DNA from: Romanomermis culicivorax
Taxonomy: Eukaryota > Nematoda > Enoplea > Mermithida > Mermithidae
DNA: 64,000 nucleotides
NCBI GenBank assembly: GCA_963922205.1
Contig: CAWUHX010000385.1
Location: 1-64,000, forward strand
Reading direction: 5' to 3'
The position numbers were made by a program, and so were the translations under genes. Under the pieces are notes generated by a model that saw nothing but the letters and a program-made list of their open reading frames with translations, was not told the DNA's origin and did not search any database. Of this stretch, positions 30,790 through 42,966 are shown piece by piece; the stretch's first letter is position 1; each line of letters starts with the position of its first letter.

Positions 30790-31206
30790 ATGTTTTTGAC
30801 ACGGAACCGACCATAGTGCGCTCGAAAACGTGCTCCCCAACTTGCGGAATTCGAGAAAAATTTTTACTGAAAGATAGAAATGAAATTTCGATTGATACGG
30901 GAAAAAACGGCATTAAAATCGGTGAACGTAATCAAAAGTTATAAAACAAAATGCGCAAAAAATCGGCCATCCCGGTTGAACCCGTAGAAATGATGTTTCA
31001 AGTTTCTAAAGAATTATTCGTATACGAACAGCGGGTGAAACTCTCAAAATTTTTTTCCTCTATTTTTGAAACGGTTCCATTGGAGCCATTCTGTGCTGTC
31101 ACATCGGGACATAAGAGCTCTTCAAGGTTTCCTTCGTACATGCTTCAACCTGATAAGTTTCGAGTTAAACCGCTTACGCAACGCTTTTTAAACACGAACG
31201 GGGTAT
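30790..31206 (+). other. Candidate ORF, unrecognised
   Basis: ATG at 30951 opens a 92-codon frame (MRKKSAIPVEPVEMMFQ, then VSKELFVYEQRVKL) that ends inside the left arm of the foldback element at 31229. Composition is better than background at the start only. A GTTTCT after MMFQ could be a donor. Weak candidate for a first exon. Confidence 0.25.
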
Positions 31207-32262
31207 TCTCATGTGAGAGCGATTCATAAAGTGAACGATTACCCAATTGGGCGATTCCAAACGAGCCGTCGCGAATTAATAAAACTTTTTTTCATATTTT
31301 CTTTCTTTACCTCATATTTTTCGTTTTGTGTATTTCTTTTTTCTTTCGTTTTTGTGTGTACTTTTAATGTTTTCGTTTATGTATGTTTTTACGTTTTCAT
31401 CTTTTGTCTCTGCTTTCTTTCATTTTCCCTTTTCTTTTTACTTTTTGGCTCATGAAACAACAAATTACAAATTATCATTCTTAACAAGCATAGTCTCCCG
31501 TAGTTCTTATACAATTCGGCACGCTCTATTTTCTACATAATTTTATCCTTTGTGATTTTTTCTTCATTATTTTTCATCTTAGTTTTTTTCTTTCTATCTC
31601 TCCTGATTTTTCCTTTTCTGTTCTTTTTTCGCATTTTTTTCTTTCTTTCTTGCTGCTTTCTCTGTGTTGCTTCTTTTTTCTAACCACTTTTTCATGTTTT
31701 CTTTTTTATTCTAATGCTTTTTCACCTATTTTCACTTATTTTTAATTTCTCAATTTTTGTTGACGTTTCCTCTCTCTTAATGTTTTATTTCTTCCAGCAT
31801 TCTTTTGTTTATGTTTTTATGAAGATTCTCACACTTACAACGATGAAAATCTCAAGCATGTCGAACTGTACAAAATTAAACAGGGGACCACGGCTATTTA
31901 AAATAACAACTTTTCATGACCAAAAAATAAAAAGTAGATGACAAGAAAAATGAAAATGAGACAAAGCACAGACGAAAGATTAAAACGTTAAAACATACAT
32001 AGACAAAAACATTCAGAATACACCCAGAAAAAGCAAGAAAAAAGAAATACATGCAAACAAAAATATAAGGTGAAGAATTCGCATCGCTCGTTTGGAATCG
32101 TTCAGTTGGCAATCGCTCACATGGGAATCGGTCAACTGGGAATCCGCTTATTTGGGAATTCGCTCAATTTGGAATCGCTCACATGGGAATTCGCTCAATT
32201 GGGAATCGCTCACTTGGGACTTCGTTCACTTGAAAATCGCTCGCTTGTGAATAGACCACATG
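31207..32262. mobile_element. Foldback element, arms of 15-bp GCGATTCCCA-type repeats, copy 1
   Basis: The left arm (31207-31268, short) has GAGCGATTC and CCCAATTGGGCGATTCC. The right arm (32083-32262) has the inverse, about ten units of GGGAATCGCTCA with variable CAATT, CACAT or CATTT between. The left boundary GTATTCTCATGTGAG is shared with 53969. The interior is strongly pyrimidine-rich (31270-31800), then purine-rich, and is itself inverted. Frames here (31213-31540, 32070-32300) are repeat translations. Confidence 0.85.
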
Positions 32263-34760
32263 AACAATGCAGCGAACCCATGAATGTAAATTCAATATAA
32301 AAAAAGCTAGCAGGCTTATTACTATAATTCATGAAAAAAATTGTCGTCCGTGAGCAGCAAACAGGACACCCGAGGATTTGTTTTGATAACTTGATTAAGT
32401 AGTCAAAATTTCTCGAGCAGCCAGTTAGGTGTCGACGGAGTTCTGTCCAAATGGACAGCGGGTAAACATGATGTTTTTTAATGATTTGGGCTTTTTTCCC
32501 ATTCTTAAGTAGAAATTTGGCGTTTTTCTACAGAATAAAGTTTTCCACCAAGTGAAAATTGCGTTACTTTTTTGGTTTTCGTTGCGTCTATCGTTATAAA
32601 TTAAATGGTTTACAGTTGAATACGTTCATAAATTCGCTGCCCGACGTGACATATGGTTCAACGTGAAATCACAATCGCTTGCTTTCACTTTTACATTTCT
32701 GCTTTGAAGAGTTTGAAGAAGAAGGAACTATAAATCGCTTTCATGTCTTACGTTTTTTGTTCAGGATTACTGGGAAATCTACATTTGTTTCGTGATTTCG
32801 CTAGGGGGGGTGTTCTTCATCAGAAACTACCTCAATTTTGCGACCGTTTTTTCTACATGAAGTAAGTAATTATTTTGTATTTATTTAGCAGTTTTTATGA
32901 AAGGTGAGGAGATTTTCACAGAAGACCATGCTCTAATACCTCAATTAACACCTTTTGTGCAATTTTGAAGTGTCGAAAAGGAAGTCGAAATATACCGAAA
33001 AAGTCATTTGGACGTTTTTTTTTAACTCCTTCCCGTAAGAGATGCCGCAAGATTTTTTTCTTCATTTCTATAGCCAGTAATGCTCAACATATTTTGTTAA
33101 AATTTCAATCAGATTTGCATACCGTTTTGGAAACTGTAGGTGTCTGCACATTCTGAAAATCGATACAAAAATTCTGAATGATCCCATTAGGATCACATTA
33201 ACGAGATGCTGAAAACATTGAAATCGTTCAGAAATGTTCAAATTAGGCGAATAAAAAGAAAAGCTGTGGGTTAAATCAGTGGTACAATTTCATCGATTTA
33301 TTTACAATGGTCGTGCAAACAGGGTGTCTCGGAAGAGATGCAACAAAAATTCATCCTTTCATTATTTAATTGAAAAAAATCGAGCCTGCGGGTTTCATCT
33401 AACAAAATAAGACCGGCCTATGTTAATAGCTGTGAGAAAGTGCTCTACAGTTGGACACTCTGTTTCACTCCGCGGGATGTCAGCGAATTGAAAATAAATT
33501 GAATGATAGTCGATTTTAGTGCCTTTACAGCAAAGAAAATCGGATTAATTATTGTCGTTTTCCCAGGCGGATGTCAAACAATCGCATCAACTTTGATTTC
33601 GGATTTATTCAGATTCAAAATCAAAATGAAAATCTCTACAGCTCTCAAACCGGTACTCCAATCGGATTGAAATTTTAAAACAATATTGTGGACAACAAAA
33701 TTATCCGGGATCCTGTTGGAAGGTTCCTATAGAAGGAGATCCAAATAACTCTTTTGGCTTTTTCCACATGTTTTCGGACACTTAAAAAACCGTAAAGCAT
33801 GAGATCATAAAAATTATTTCATGCTTAATTATTGTGCATTGTTTCCCACAGGATTGTGTTTTTTCTGTGCTTTGACAAACATAAAATGCTGAAAAATGAG
33901 AAATTCTAAAGTTAAGGAAATTTTAGCTACGCGACTTTTGACCTTTATGCAAAATGAATTCTGGAGTGATATTCTACTCAGCATGTTAAATTACACGATA
34001 CACCAGATGATTAATTTTCAACTTATCATAATCAAGGTCGAACTTCTCAAGAACTGGACAGGGACTCACTTTTTATTGTCGAACTTGATTGAAAACTTGT
34101 TTCATACCTTTCAACATCTGGTCCACTATCTGCCGTGCGACATAAGCATTAAATTTTGAAGACTCATCATATCATTTATTTCCACGAATTTTACAAAATT
34201 TACACCATAATACAAAAAAGCACGACAAATTTAGAAAACAGAACTAAACCCGCTAAATTCATAACGATACGATCACAGTATACGATAACCTGATTAGTCT
34301 TACATTTTCGTCTATAGAAATTTTCGATACAATAAAAATACTATTGATAGAAGTATCGAACCAAATTTGAATGTTTTGGACGCTGATTTTGAGTATAAGG
34401 GTGTCGGATAAATTTCGTCATCAGCTAAAAATAAAAGAAAGTTAAGAATTCAAAAATCCCAGAATGATATTGTTGAAATGTAAGAAAATTGGAAAAATAA
34501 AAATTTTCACTCAGTGAATGGGCTATAGAAAACGTAAAATTTTTTTCTGAAGTCATTGTCAGAACAGTAAATTCTACTCTTGGCTAAAAATGTAGGTCAC
34601 GAGTACCTGATTGTGCTGTAGTTAACTACATCCTACAAGTTTATACAGCAACAGTAAGTTTGGATTCCTTGAACAATAAATTGTGGACCTTTTTAACAAT
34701 TTTACATCCACCGTTTTTTTTTGTTTTTCACGCTTTTCCTGTGTAAGAAAGAACAGAAGC
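32263..34760. other. No gene firmly recognised
   Basis: A plus-strand segment at 32764-32853 after TTGTTCAG translates as a hydrophobic stretch (DYWEIYICFVISLGGVFFIR) ending in a stop; it may be a terminal exon with one membrane span, but nothing joins it. CAGGGTGTCTCGGAAGAG at 33320 resembles the end of mariner-type elements. The 33896-34159 frame is unremarkable. The rest is AT-rich spacer. The missing 3' exon of the ephrin gene could lie in this stretch or up to 35179. Confidence 0.4.
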
Positions 34761-34769
34761 TTAAGAAAA

Positions 34770-34853
34770 TTTACGTAGCAACCGGAATCGAAGTCAGAAA
34801 CTGGTGTTTCAAAGACAAGTATCATATCCACTCGACCAAGCAGGCACAACTAA
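34770..34853 (-). repeat. tRNA-like sequence (SINE head or tRNA relic)
   Basis: On the minus strand, GCTTGGTCGAGTGGATATG matches box A and GACTTCGATTCCGG matches box B at normal tRNA spacing, with an anticodon-arm-like ACTTGT..ACCAGT between. The 5' and 3' ends do not pair as an acceptor stem, so this is not a functional tRNA. It is more likely a tRNA-derived SINE head or a decayed tRNA-Ser/Leu-like gene. Confidence 0.5.
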
Positions 34854-35179
34854 ACAAGACTGAAAATAATCCTTTGACCAAGCATGTTTACTGACTGCTA
34901 TTTTAACTAAGCAACTTCATTTGAAAGAGCCTCAACAGCGCTGCGCCCTTGGGGTGCAGCTGCTGTACCCTAAGCCTAAGCCTAAGCAAAATTTCGAAGG
35001 AAAAATTAGAACGGGAAAAGCGTGAAAACAAAAAAAAAACGGTGGGGGTAAAATTGTTAAAAAGACCCTAAATTTTGATATTGGACAGGAGAATCGAGTG
35101 CTTCTGATGATGGCTTTTCGTTACTGTGTGGCACAGCACTTTCAGACAACCTATTTTTGGATTTTTTCGTGAATCTTAC

Positions 35180-37593
35180 TTTCATGTATCTCGTACAATA
35201 CTAAATCTTCTTGTATCAATCGATTCCTATTTTCTGACGGCGTTCGACGTCTTGGATGCCTTCGATAGAATTCTTCGTCCTGATCGTTCATGATCAATTT
35301 TTCCACAATCGGTTGATCGTCGACCAATTTTTCCATCGGAACGAAATGGGCGTCTGCTTCTGTTTCTGAGTCGCGGTCCCCTGAATTTTCGACACCGCGT
35401 CCCGAAACTGTGCCGTCCGAATATTCCATGGCTCGACCACCGCCGGCGCCAGTATGGGCGGGACGGATATAAACTTTCAAGCGCATTTTGTCCGTTTCGC
35501 ATAGACCGCCTATTCGGTTGTGGATGCCGGCTTTCAAAGACGTGGAAGTGGCTGTAAAAAAATGGAATCATGATGAACATCTATGAACGAGTTTTTGAAA
35601 CATGTGCAAATCTCTCGAAAGTAGTGACAGTCATGTAACTGGCACTGTTAGATCAGAGATCTATCGATTGATACCCAGCTTGCCTAATTTTGATTAAAAA
35701 TGTGATCATGTGGTACTAGGGTTTCCCAGATTCATATATCTTAAGATTTGGAATCAACCTGGTTTCTTAGAAGATGGAGCAATCAAACTTTAACAATTGA
35801 ATAGAACTCATGGACACCTGTCAATTGATACCTGCAGTTTGTTTTTTCTGCAAAATACGAAAATCAGTACTATTCTCAAAATTGTTTGCATAAAGCTTTA
35901 ACGGTAGGATTTTCCACGCAAAAATTACTCTAGTCCATTTAATTCAAAATGGTAGACCGAGAAGTAGGTTCAATTTTATACGGAATTTTCACTCAGGGGA
36001 AAACTTAGTACTGTAGAAAACTGCTATATTTCTTCATGAGAATGGGACAAGCCAAAACCATTAAAAAAACATCATGCTTATCCACTGTCGATTTGGGCAG
36101 AACTGCGTCGATACCCGAGTGCTACTCGGGAAAGTTTGACCATTTAACTAGGTTATTGAAAGAAATTTTCAGCTGTTCTGTTTGCCGCTCACTAACAAAA
36201 ATTTTTTTCATTGATCGCAGTAATAAGTTCAGTATTTTTTTCGTATTGAACTTACTTTAATAGCATCATTGAATTTTCAATGTGAATGGAGTATCGTTGA
36301 GTATCCTCAAAAATATGAAACCCTAGAATAGGAATACACTCGCTTTCCGCTTTCAACTTTTTTTGGAAGCATATCAGGAAAAACAGATTATAGTTTAAAA
36401 AATTTGAATTATCTGGCGGAGGTTATCATGCACTTTACTCCAGTTTCCTAACAATCTGGAACTTCAAAAAGAGCTATAGGATCGTGAAACTAATACTGTT
36501 AGATAAAACTCGATGAGACCTGTTTCAAATCTTTGAATGCTAATAAATGTGAAGGGTTACCTTACGTAGCTTATCCTAATACTCTTCAAAACTCTTTATA
36601 AAAATTATCCCGGAAAACTAGTGCAGATAACTATTTGGAAGTTTTACCAACATCTCAAAAAGAGCTACAAATACATGTTACTATTACTGTTTGAATCATG
36701 CTTGATTTGTCAAGTATTGATGCCAAAAAATATGTTCGTCAGGTACAGAGTTGCTCAAAATTTATCAGCAATTAGAACCTTCCAAACGCAGTCAAAAACA
36801 GAATTGATAGCATGAAACTGGCATTGGTAGAAAGACCTGCATGAGGCCTATTGAATCGTGCTTGATTCGTCAAGTTTTCATGCCAAGAAATATGCTCAGC
36901 TGGTACAGGGTTAACCAAAATTTCTCCGCAATTAGAAACTACCAAGCGGAGTCAAAAACAGCATAAGCAGCATGAAACTGATACTGTTAGATAGAGCTCA
37001 ATGAGATCTATCGCATATTACTTGACTGGTGACGCTTTGCTGTTGAAAAATGTCATCTAGTTCAGGGTCACTCATCAAAATGTCTTAGCGACTTGGAACC
37101 TAACACGATCAAGAACTGCATTAGTTGCAGGAAACTGACACTGTTGAATATAAATCTGTTGATTGATGACCATTTTGTTTACGTTTTGGAATCAAAAATT
37201 CGGGGAATAAGGTTAGCCTAGACAACACGTATCCAAATACATGTCTTACATATGAAATAGTACGTCTGCCCGGCGGCGAACTCCAATCCGTCCGGCATGG
37301 GCGTGAATTCCCGCAACGTCAATTTGATAATCGTCTCTTTAAAAGGCGTCACGCATTGTCCGACGGGTTTTTCGTCCATCAACAGACAATTATCGTAACC
37401 GAATTTTGACACCTAAAAATGGAGCCAAAATTCGAAACGCTAATTAACATAATTTTTACGCAAATTTTTTACTCTATAAATTATACTTCGTTCGACTGGT
37501 TGACCGACGGCGTTGAGCGGACTTTGATAGAATGGGCAATGGAATTCTAAGAAATCGCGAATTTTCGGTTGCAAAGTGTAGTCGTAGAAGAAT
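35180..37593 (-). CDS. Ephrin (receptor-binding domain, partial)
   Basis: Ephrins are cell-surface ligands for Eph receptor kinases. Exons, minus strand: 37593-37473, 37412-37250 and 35551-35180, all with GT/AG borders and matching phases. The translation shows PKIRDFLEFHCPFYQ, then ERSIIYRVSKFGYDNC, GQCVTPF, LTLREFTPMPDGLEF, GQTYYFISTSTSLKAG and GGLCETDKMRLKVYIRP. The four conserved ephrin-domain cysteines are all present. Missing are the first exon (signal peptide and the W-N motif) and the last exon. The third exon ends at a GTAAGATT donor after a charged linker, and no hydrophobic GPI-signal exon was found, so GPI anchoring (expected in worm ephrins) cannot be shown. Intron 2 contains a ~160-bp tandem repeat. 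Confidence 0.9.
36480..37165. repeat. Degenerate ~160-bp tandem repeat in ephrin intron
   Basis: Phrases GAAACTGRYAYTGTTAGAT, GAATCRTGCTTGATT and GCAATTAGAA recur: GAATCATGCTTG at 36691 and GAATCGTGCTTG at 36853 give a period near 162. A third, worse copy lies at 37013-37165 and a partial one upstream near 36490-36540. A looser relative is at 35640-35680. Confidence 0.7.
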
Positions 37594-40500
37594 CTGAAAG
37601 TGAAATTCACATAACCCTCAACAGTATTGAATCTTGAATTCGTGAGATCATGGCTGTATGTCAGAAATTTGGTAATGCTTGACGCTCCTGATTACTAAAA
37701 ACGGTTACGGTTTTTTACACTAAGAAATTCTGAAGAGAAGTTTTGCAGTAAAAACGACAGTAAGCCTTTAGATAGTAGTGAACCTTGAATTTGTGTGACC
37801 GTGGCTGCATGTCGGAAATTTGATATTTTTGAAAAAAGCGTGGCACAGACGGAAGACCTGTCCAAACAGTGCATATTGCAGTAAATTGAAGCAAATATCA
37901 GGATCTAGTTTTTTCGATTCAAAGTCGAAATCACTGTAGTTCCTAGCGTTAGAGTTTTATCTATGTTCGAATGGGTTGCATCGGAATTCAGTGCTTTTAT
38001 AAATTATGTAACAACTTTCTAAGGAATATTGTCGGAAAAAATTCTGACGAGCAGTAAAAGAACAGTAGATGGTTTTTAATACCTTTAGGGATCAACAGTA
38101 AGATTTACAGTAAGATGTGTAAAAATTCAGTCGACTTTATCGAGGACTTGCATGGCACAACAGTTGAACTGCAAGTCAACAGTTACTGTAGCCAACTTGA
38201 TCCAAATTTCTAAACAAAAAATTTTCTACCTTGAAAATCTGTGGCACCCTAAATTTTTACGGAATGACATGTTTCTGAATGATTTTCTATCATCAGTATG
38301 ATGACAGTTCTATCAAAAATTTTTTATTCTCACAAAAAAAGGAAATTGACTCAAAAAATACAAATTGAACAAATTTCACGACGCTTCAAAACTGAAATTC
38401 TAATTAAAAATCATTTTAGGGAATCTACATCGCGTGTTTGTTCGTTGAAGCGTAAACGCTGGAAATACGAATAATTTCTATGCAAATGAGGCTTAACTTT
38501 TTATTTGTATTTATTTCCGTTTTTGGCCCCTAAGGTCTAATTATTCAGATTATTTCAACCGTGAAAGAATCGACCAAGGATTTGCGGGAGTAGAGGAAAC
38601 CCTTTTGCACCTTTCCTTTTTAATTAATCATTAATAATGAATTGTACTCGCGAATAGGAAAATAAGTCCTTAATTACGGAGTGTATTTTTTGTACAAAAA
38701 GGTCATTTTTTCCACTATTACCGTCCACTCTGCTCCAAAAGTGGACAACGCGCAATATTGGTGTAGTTTTTCATTTATTCTTCCTCATCGACGAACCGTT
38801 AAATTGTTTGCGCAACATATAAGAGTATGGGACAAGAATGGTCACCTGGCTTAGCCCAGCCGTCGCCGGCCGACACCTGAAGTGCCGTGAACAAAAAGAG
38901 TGACCATAGCCTCTTTTTTCCAATATGATACCTTTCGAGAAAGAGATGGAGAGAGAGAGAGAGTGGTCATTTAGAAAATTACCGAACGGTGGTCATTCTT
39001 CTATGGGAAATTACGTAAAATGAGCAGCGCTTTTGTATTTTTGCATGTGAAACAATACGAAGGCATGTGGGATGTCATAAAACGAAAAAAAGTGACCATC
39101 AAAGACGTAGAACCTGGATTTGCGCAACAGACACGCAAGTGCAAGGCTACTGTGGAAGAGGCGTCCGAGTGGATAAGAGCGGAATTATGGACGAAAAATA
39201 AGCAAACATAAGGAATGATCAAAGTGAGTGGATGATTCGGTAACCATGAAAGGTCACCACAAAAAAGAAGCATAAATCCATGCATAATTTTCCTAATGAA
39301 TTCGTCATTTAGAGCTTACTGCGCCCTCTATAAAAAAATAACAAGACAGGCACAGGGTTATTACAGTATGACTGTGAAATACATATTTTGAAACAATTCG
39401 AACTACTATAGCTACCAAGTTTCACGATTCTGTAGATAGCTACATCTCAAGGACCTTCTACTTGTAAAATTCACTGGTGCTCCATCCTGAAGATTTCACT
39501 GATGAAACAGTTTTTCCATTTTCAATGGCAAAAAGTCAAATCATGAGAACGTTCAAAATTCCGTGAACTTTCCCCTCATAAGTACATGATCTTGCAAAAG
39601 CTTGAGTTATTGAAGAATTCAATATTATGCAGTATGTTTTTTGAAATCGAATTTTTGTCTTTCCATGTCTACTGGAAATTTTGTTGGAAAATATGATGTA
39701 CAGGATGATTACAAGCTACAGTAAGATTGTATGGACCGATTTTCAACATATCTGATTTCATAGTCAGAATAGAGAAGCAGGTTTTAAATTCATTTGTTTC
39801 TCTAGGTCATCATGTGGAATTGGCAGTTTTTCACGAATGAGTATTTTGCTCACATGAGTATACAGTATGGCGTCAAGGTCAGTTTACTGTACTGAATGGG
39901 TAAAAGTACACACAAGTACATTAACATAGATAAGCATGCGATTCTAAAAACTTCCATTATCAGGCCTAGTGTGACCAACGAACTAACATAGCAGTAGTTA
40001 ATCTGGATCAATAAACCACATTTTGATAGTTATAAGTTTTGATTACTGTAGTCCAGAAACAGATGATTCTTCATTCTAGCCTGGAGTCAAGTAAGCAAAA
40101 TTTTTATGTAAATACTGAACACCAAAAAATTTCTGGTGAAATTTGCCACTGAACTCCGTGTCTTAATTAAACAGTCAGTAATCCAGTTTTCGCTACGACC
40201 ATCCGATATGTAAATAATTTCAAAAAACCGACATAAAACGGGCACCTGCTAATCAAGTGGATTGGAGGAGTTAATCCGCAGGTCGTTCGCCAAAAAAGGA
40301 AATGGAATGAAATGAGTCGAATCGAAATGGCCAAGATTGGAGACTTAAAATTGAGGAAAAAGGATCTCTTTTGCCCCCTCTTCTTATTTGCGGAATATTT
40401 GGCAAACAAACTATCGGGCACCGAATTTCATTGACCCTCGAATTAAGTGCCAGGAGGAGGAACTGGCGCATTTTTTGATACAGAAATGTGAATGGTGTTT

Positions 40501-41514
40501 ACTTTGTCATCAAGATGAAATGCGGATTATTCTTCGCTGGTCATTAAGAGATTGAAAATCTAATACGACCATTAATCATCGAGAAAGAATCGAAATTGTG
40601 TAAATGATGAGAAAATGAGACAAAATTTGGCTACAGTATGGAAATTATTAAACAATTCATTCAGAAGCGTGAACTTTCTTCTAAAAATAACAAAATGTGC
40701 AGAATTCCGCATTAGACTTTGATTGCCAGTGATTCAGGCATTGTTCTTTTCATTTGCATGAGCCACAAAAACTTAAGCTCAATCTATTCGCTCATATATG
40801 AAAAATTATCGAATTTTCATTTTCATGACTATAAAATTACAAATGAACTCAAAAAATAATGATCACATGAAATACGTTTAATTTGCATAAGATCAGCTTA
40901 CGAAAAACTTATCGCCTGAGTCATGGCTGTGAAAAAAATCATCTAACACGTGCTTCCATTTTTGCGTGCATGTCTTTCATTTTTATATCTTGAGCATTCA
41001 GTGGCTGAAAAGGCATTACTGTGGGATCACATGGATTTGATATGATAGGGCTGGACAATGAACTGATCCGTATACTAGTAGGACTGAAATGTTTTTCCTA
41101 TTCTTTTTTTTTACAAAATGTTTGCAAATAGAAAAATGAAAAGATTTGGAACTGTCGTGAAGATAGTTAAGACGAGGCTTTTATTGTAGAATTTTCTGCC
41201 TGAAAAATTTCTAACAATTAATTCAGCAAGCTGAAACAAGTTTTCGATCTTTTGTGTTATGGTTCAGGAGAAAATTCTAAAAGCAGGAAATGTTACTTGC
41301 TTTCTAGTTTAATTATTTACAATCATATAGATACTAGAAACAGCGAGTTCCAAATCCGATCAAAGAGTTTGGACTAAGGATTGTTTCTTTCTATTTATTA
41401 TTCTCCCTTAAAATTATTTGTTTTTTTTCACCTTTTTTACTTTCGTTTTTTTCCACATCAAAATTTTGACATTTAAAAAACCAACTTTTAAATATCAAAT
41501 AACACATTTTCGGC
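37594..41514. other. Ephrin upstream region; no gene firmly recognised
   Basis: The first ephrin exon must lie here or beyond, but no signal peptide plus W-N motif could be identified. 38820-39250 is more GC-rich, with inverted GGTCAC/GTGACC phrases, a GA microsatellite (about 38946-38963) and a 63-codon plus frame at 39020-39211 (MWDVIKRKKVTIKDVEPGF) of unknown nature. The 40167-40471 minus frames lack motifs. The rest is AT-rich. Confidence 0.45.
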
Positions 41515-41787
41515 TCAAACTTGAACAAACAGCCTTACAGCGGATTCGACGCGTTCCAATAGATCGGCGGCAATAAATCGCCAGAAACTGAAATTGTCAA
41601 ATTGATCAAATAAATTAGGCAAATTTTCGTCCATTGTCCGATCGGAGTCATCTTCCTTTTTTTTAGATAAGGCCAAAGTGTCAAAGACTACTAATTTTCG
41701 CTCACAGAAATGTGTACAATAGAAAAAAGTGAAAGGACGATCCGTTCTAATATAGATCGGCTGGACAATGGTCAAGCGACGACCCAT
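41515..41787 (-). CDS. Unrecognised 90-residue ORF
   Basis: A single open frame from ATG at 41787 to a stop at 41515, starting MGRRLTIVQPIYIRTDRPF and ending WRFIAADLLERVESAVRLF. GC and codon choice are closer to the real exons of this window than to spacer, and no transposon structure surrounds it. It lacks a signal peptide or an obvious membrane span. I cannot assign a family. It may be one exon of a larger gene, since no polyadenylation signal or acceptor decides the ends. Confidence 0.5.
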   Translation of the reverse strand: MGRRLTIVQPIYIRTDRPFTFFYCTHFCERKLVVFDTLALSKKKEDDSDRTMDENLPNLFDQFDNFSFWRFIAADLLERVESAVRLFVQV

Positions 41788-42054
41788 ATTGAGGCGGAGC
41801 TACCGTAAATTAGTGTCACGTGACTGTTTTGTAACTGCGGATGCGCCATGTTTTTTTTACAAAAGCGGTAATGCAGGTGTATAATATAACCGTATATAGC
41901 ACACTATTATACCCTGGTCGTAAAAATTGTTTCCAATGGGTAATTGGGCATTTTGTTCGACCATTTACGAGAAAATTTATTGGCCTCTGTGCATTGCTGG
42001 GAATTCCTTTGTTTCTGCTCTAGATCTATTTGTAGGGTGAATACGAGTGTTGAG

Positions 42055-42966
42055 TGCGTGTTGATTCAATAACAATGTCATTCCAGCAACCATGTTGTTT
42101 TAGCCACTGAATCGATTCAGCAGCCATTTTTCGCGTTGTAGTTTCGGTCAACTGTCTCATTTCAGCAACTGAGTCGATTCAGCCACTCAGTTACGCATTC
42201 TAATCATAGATGTGTATATTTTTCTGTAAATTGGGATCAGAAATAGATTGCTCATCATCTCAGATGAAACAATAAACGAAATAGCTAAAAGATTCAAGAC
42301 AAGAATTTATCAGGACAAGTGCTAACAAGCTCAAAAAATGGAACGGGAGTTGTACTAAAATCCAATGAAAATGTTCATTTTTCACTAGAAAATATGGAGT
42401 AATGATTTCAAAAAGTACTGGAAGATCTGGATAACCACCTTTGAAAATGTAAATGAGACTGAGATCCAGGGGATGATCCTGATCATTGACATTCGTATTT
42501 CGGATGTTCCTCTGGTACACAAAAATGCTACACGTCCTAAAGATAAAGCAGCATTTTTATTTTCATAAATTTTGTGGAGTCAATTAATTAGCTGCACTAA
42601 AATTGTACATTTTTCAACTGTTTTGCAGAACAGTTTTTCGCCAATTTTTCTAGGAAACTTACACAAATCACGAAATGAGGAAGCACAATTAGTAGCTGGG
42701 CAAGTCGACACCTATTTTACCCTGTTACTTTTAGATTTATCCTCTTGAAATCAGTGCATGCTATTTTCGTTCATTTCATTTTCCTTATCGTAAACGCCAA
42801 TCATCGAGAAAATATGAGAGCCATGGAATAAGATGGAAAAGTTTATTATTTCATGGAGAGAATTGAGATAGCCGCTGAAAAGCCTCGGTGGCTGAATCAT
42901 TCCAGTGGCTGAATCGACACGGTAGATAAATGGAACAGTGGCCGAATCACCACAAACTCCAAAGCG
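42055..42966. mobile_element. Foldback-like element, arms of CAGCCACTGAAT-type repeats, copy 1
   Basis: Left arm near 42095-42200: TTAGCCACTGAATCGATTCA, GCAACTGAGTCGATTCAGCC. Right arm near 42870-42960: GGTGGCTGAATCATTCC, AGTGGCTGAATCGACACGG, CAGTGGCCGAATCAC, the inverse orientation. About 670 bp of AT-rich sequence lies between. Outer boundaries are approximate. The same unit builds the arms of 53160-53810. Confidence 0.7.
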
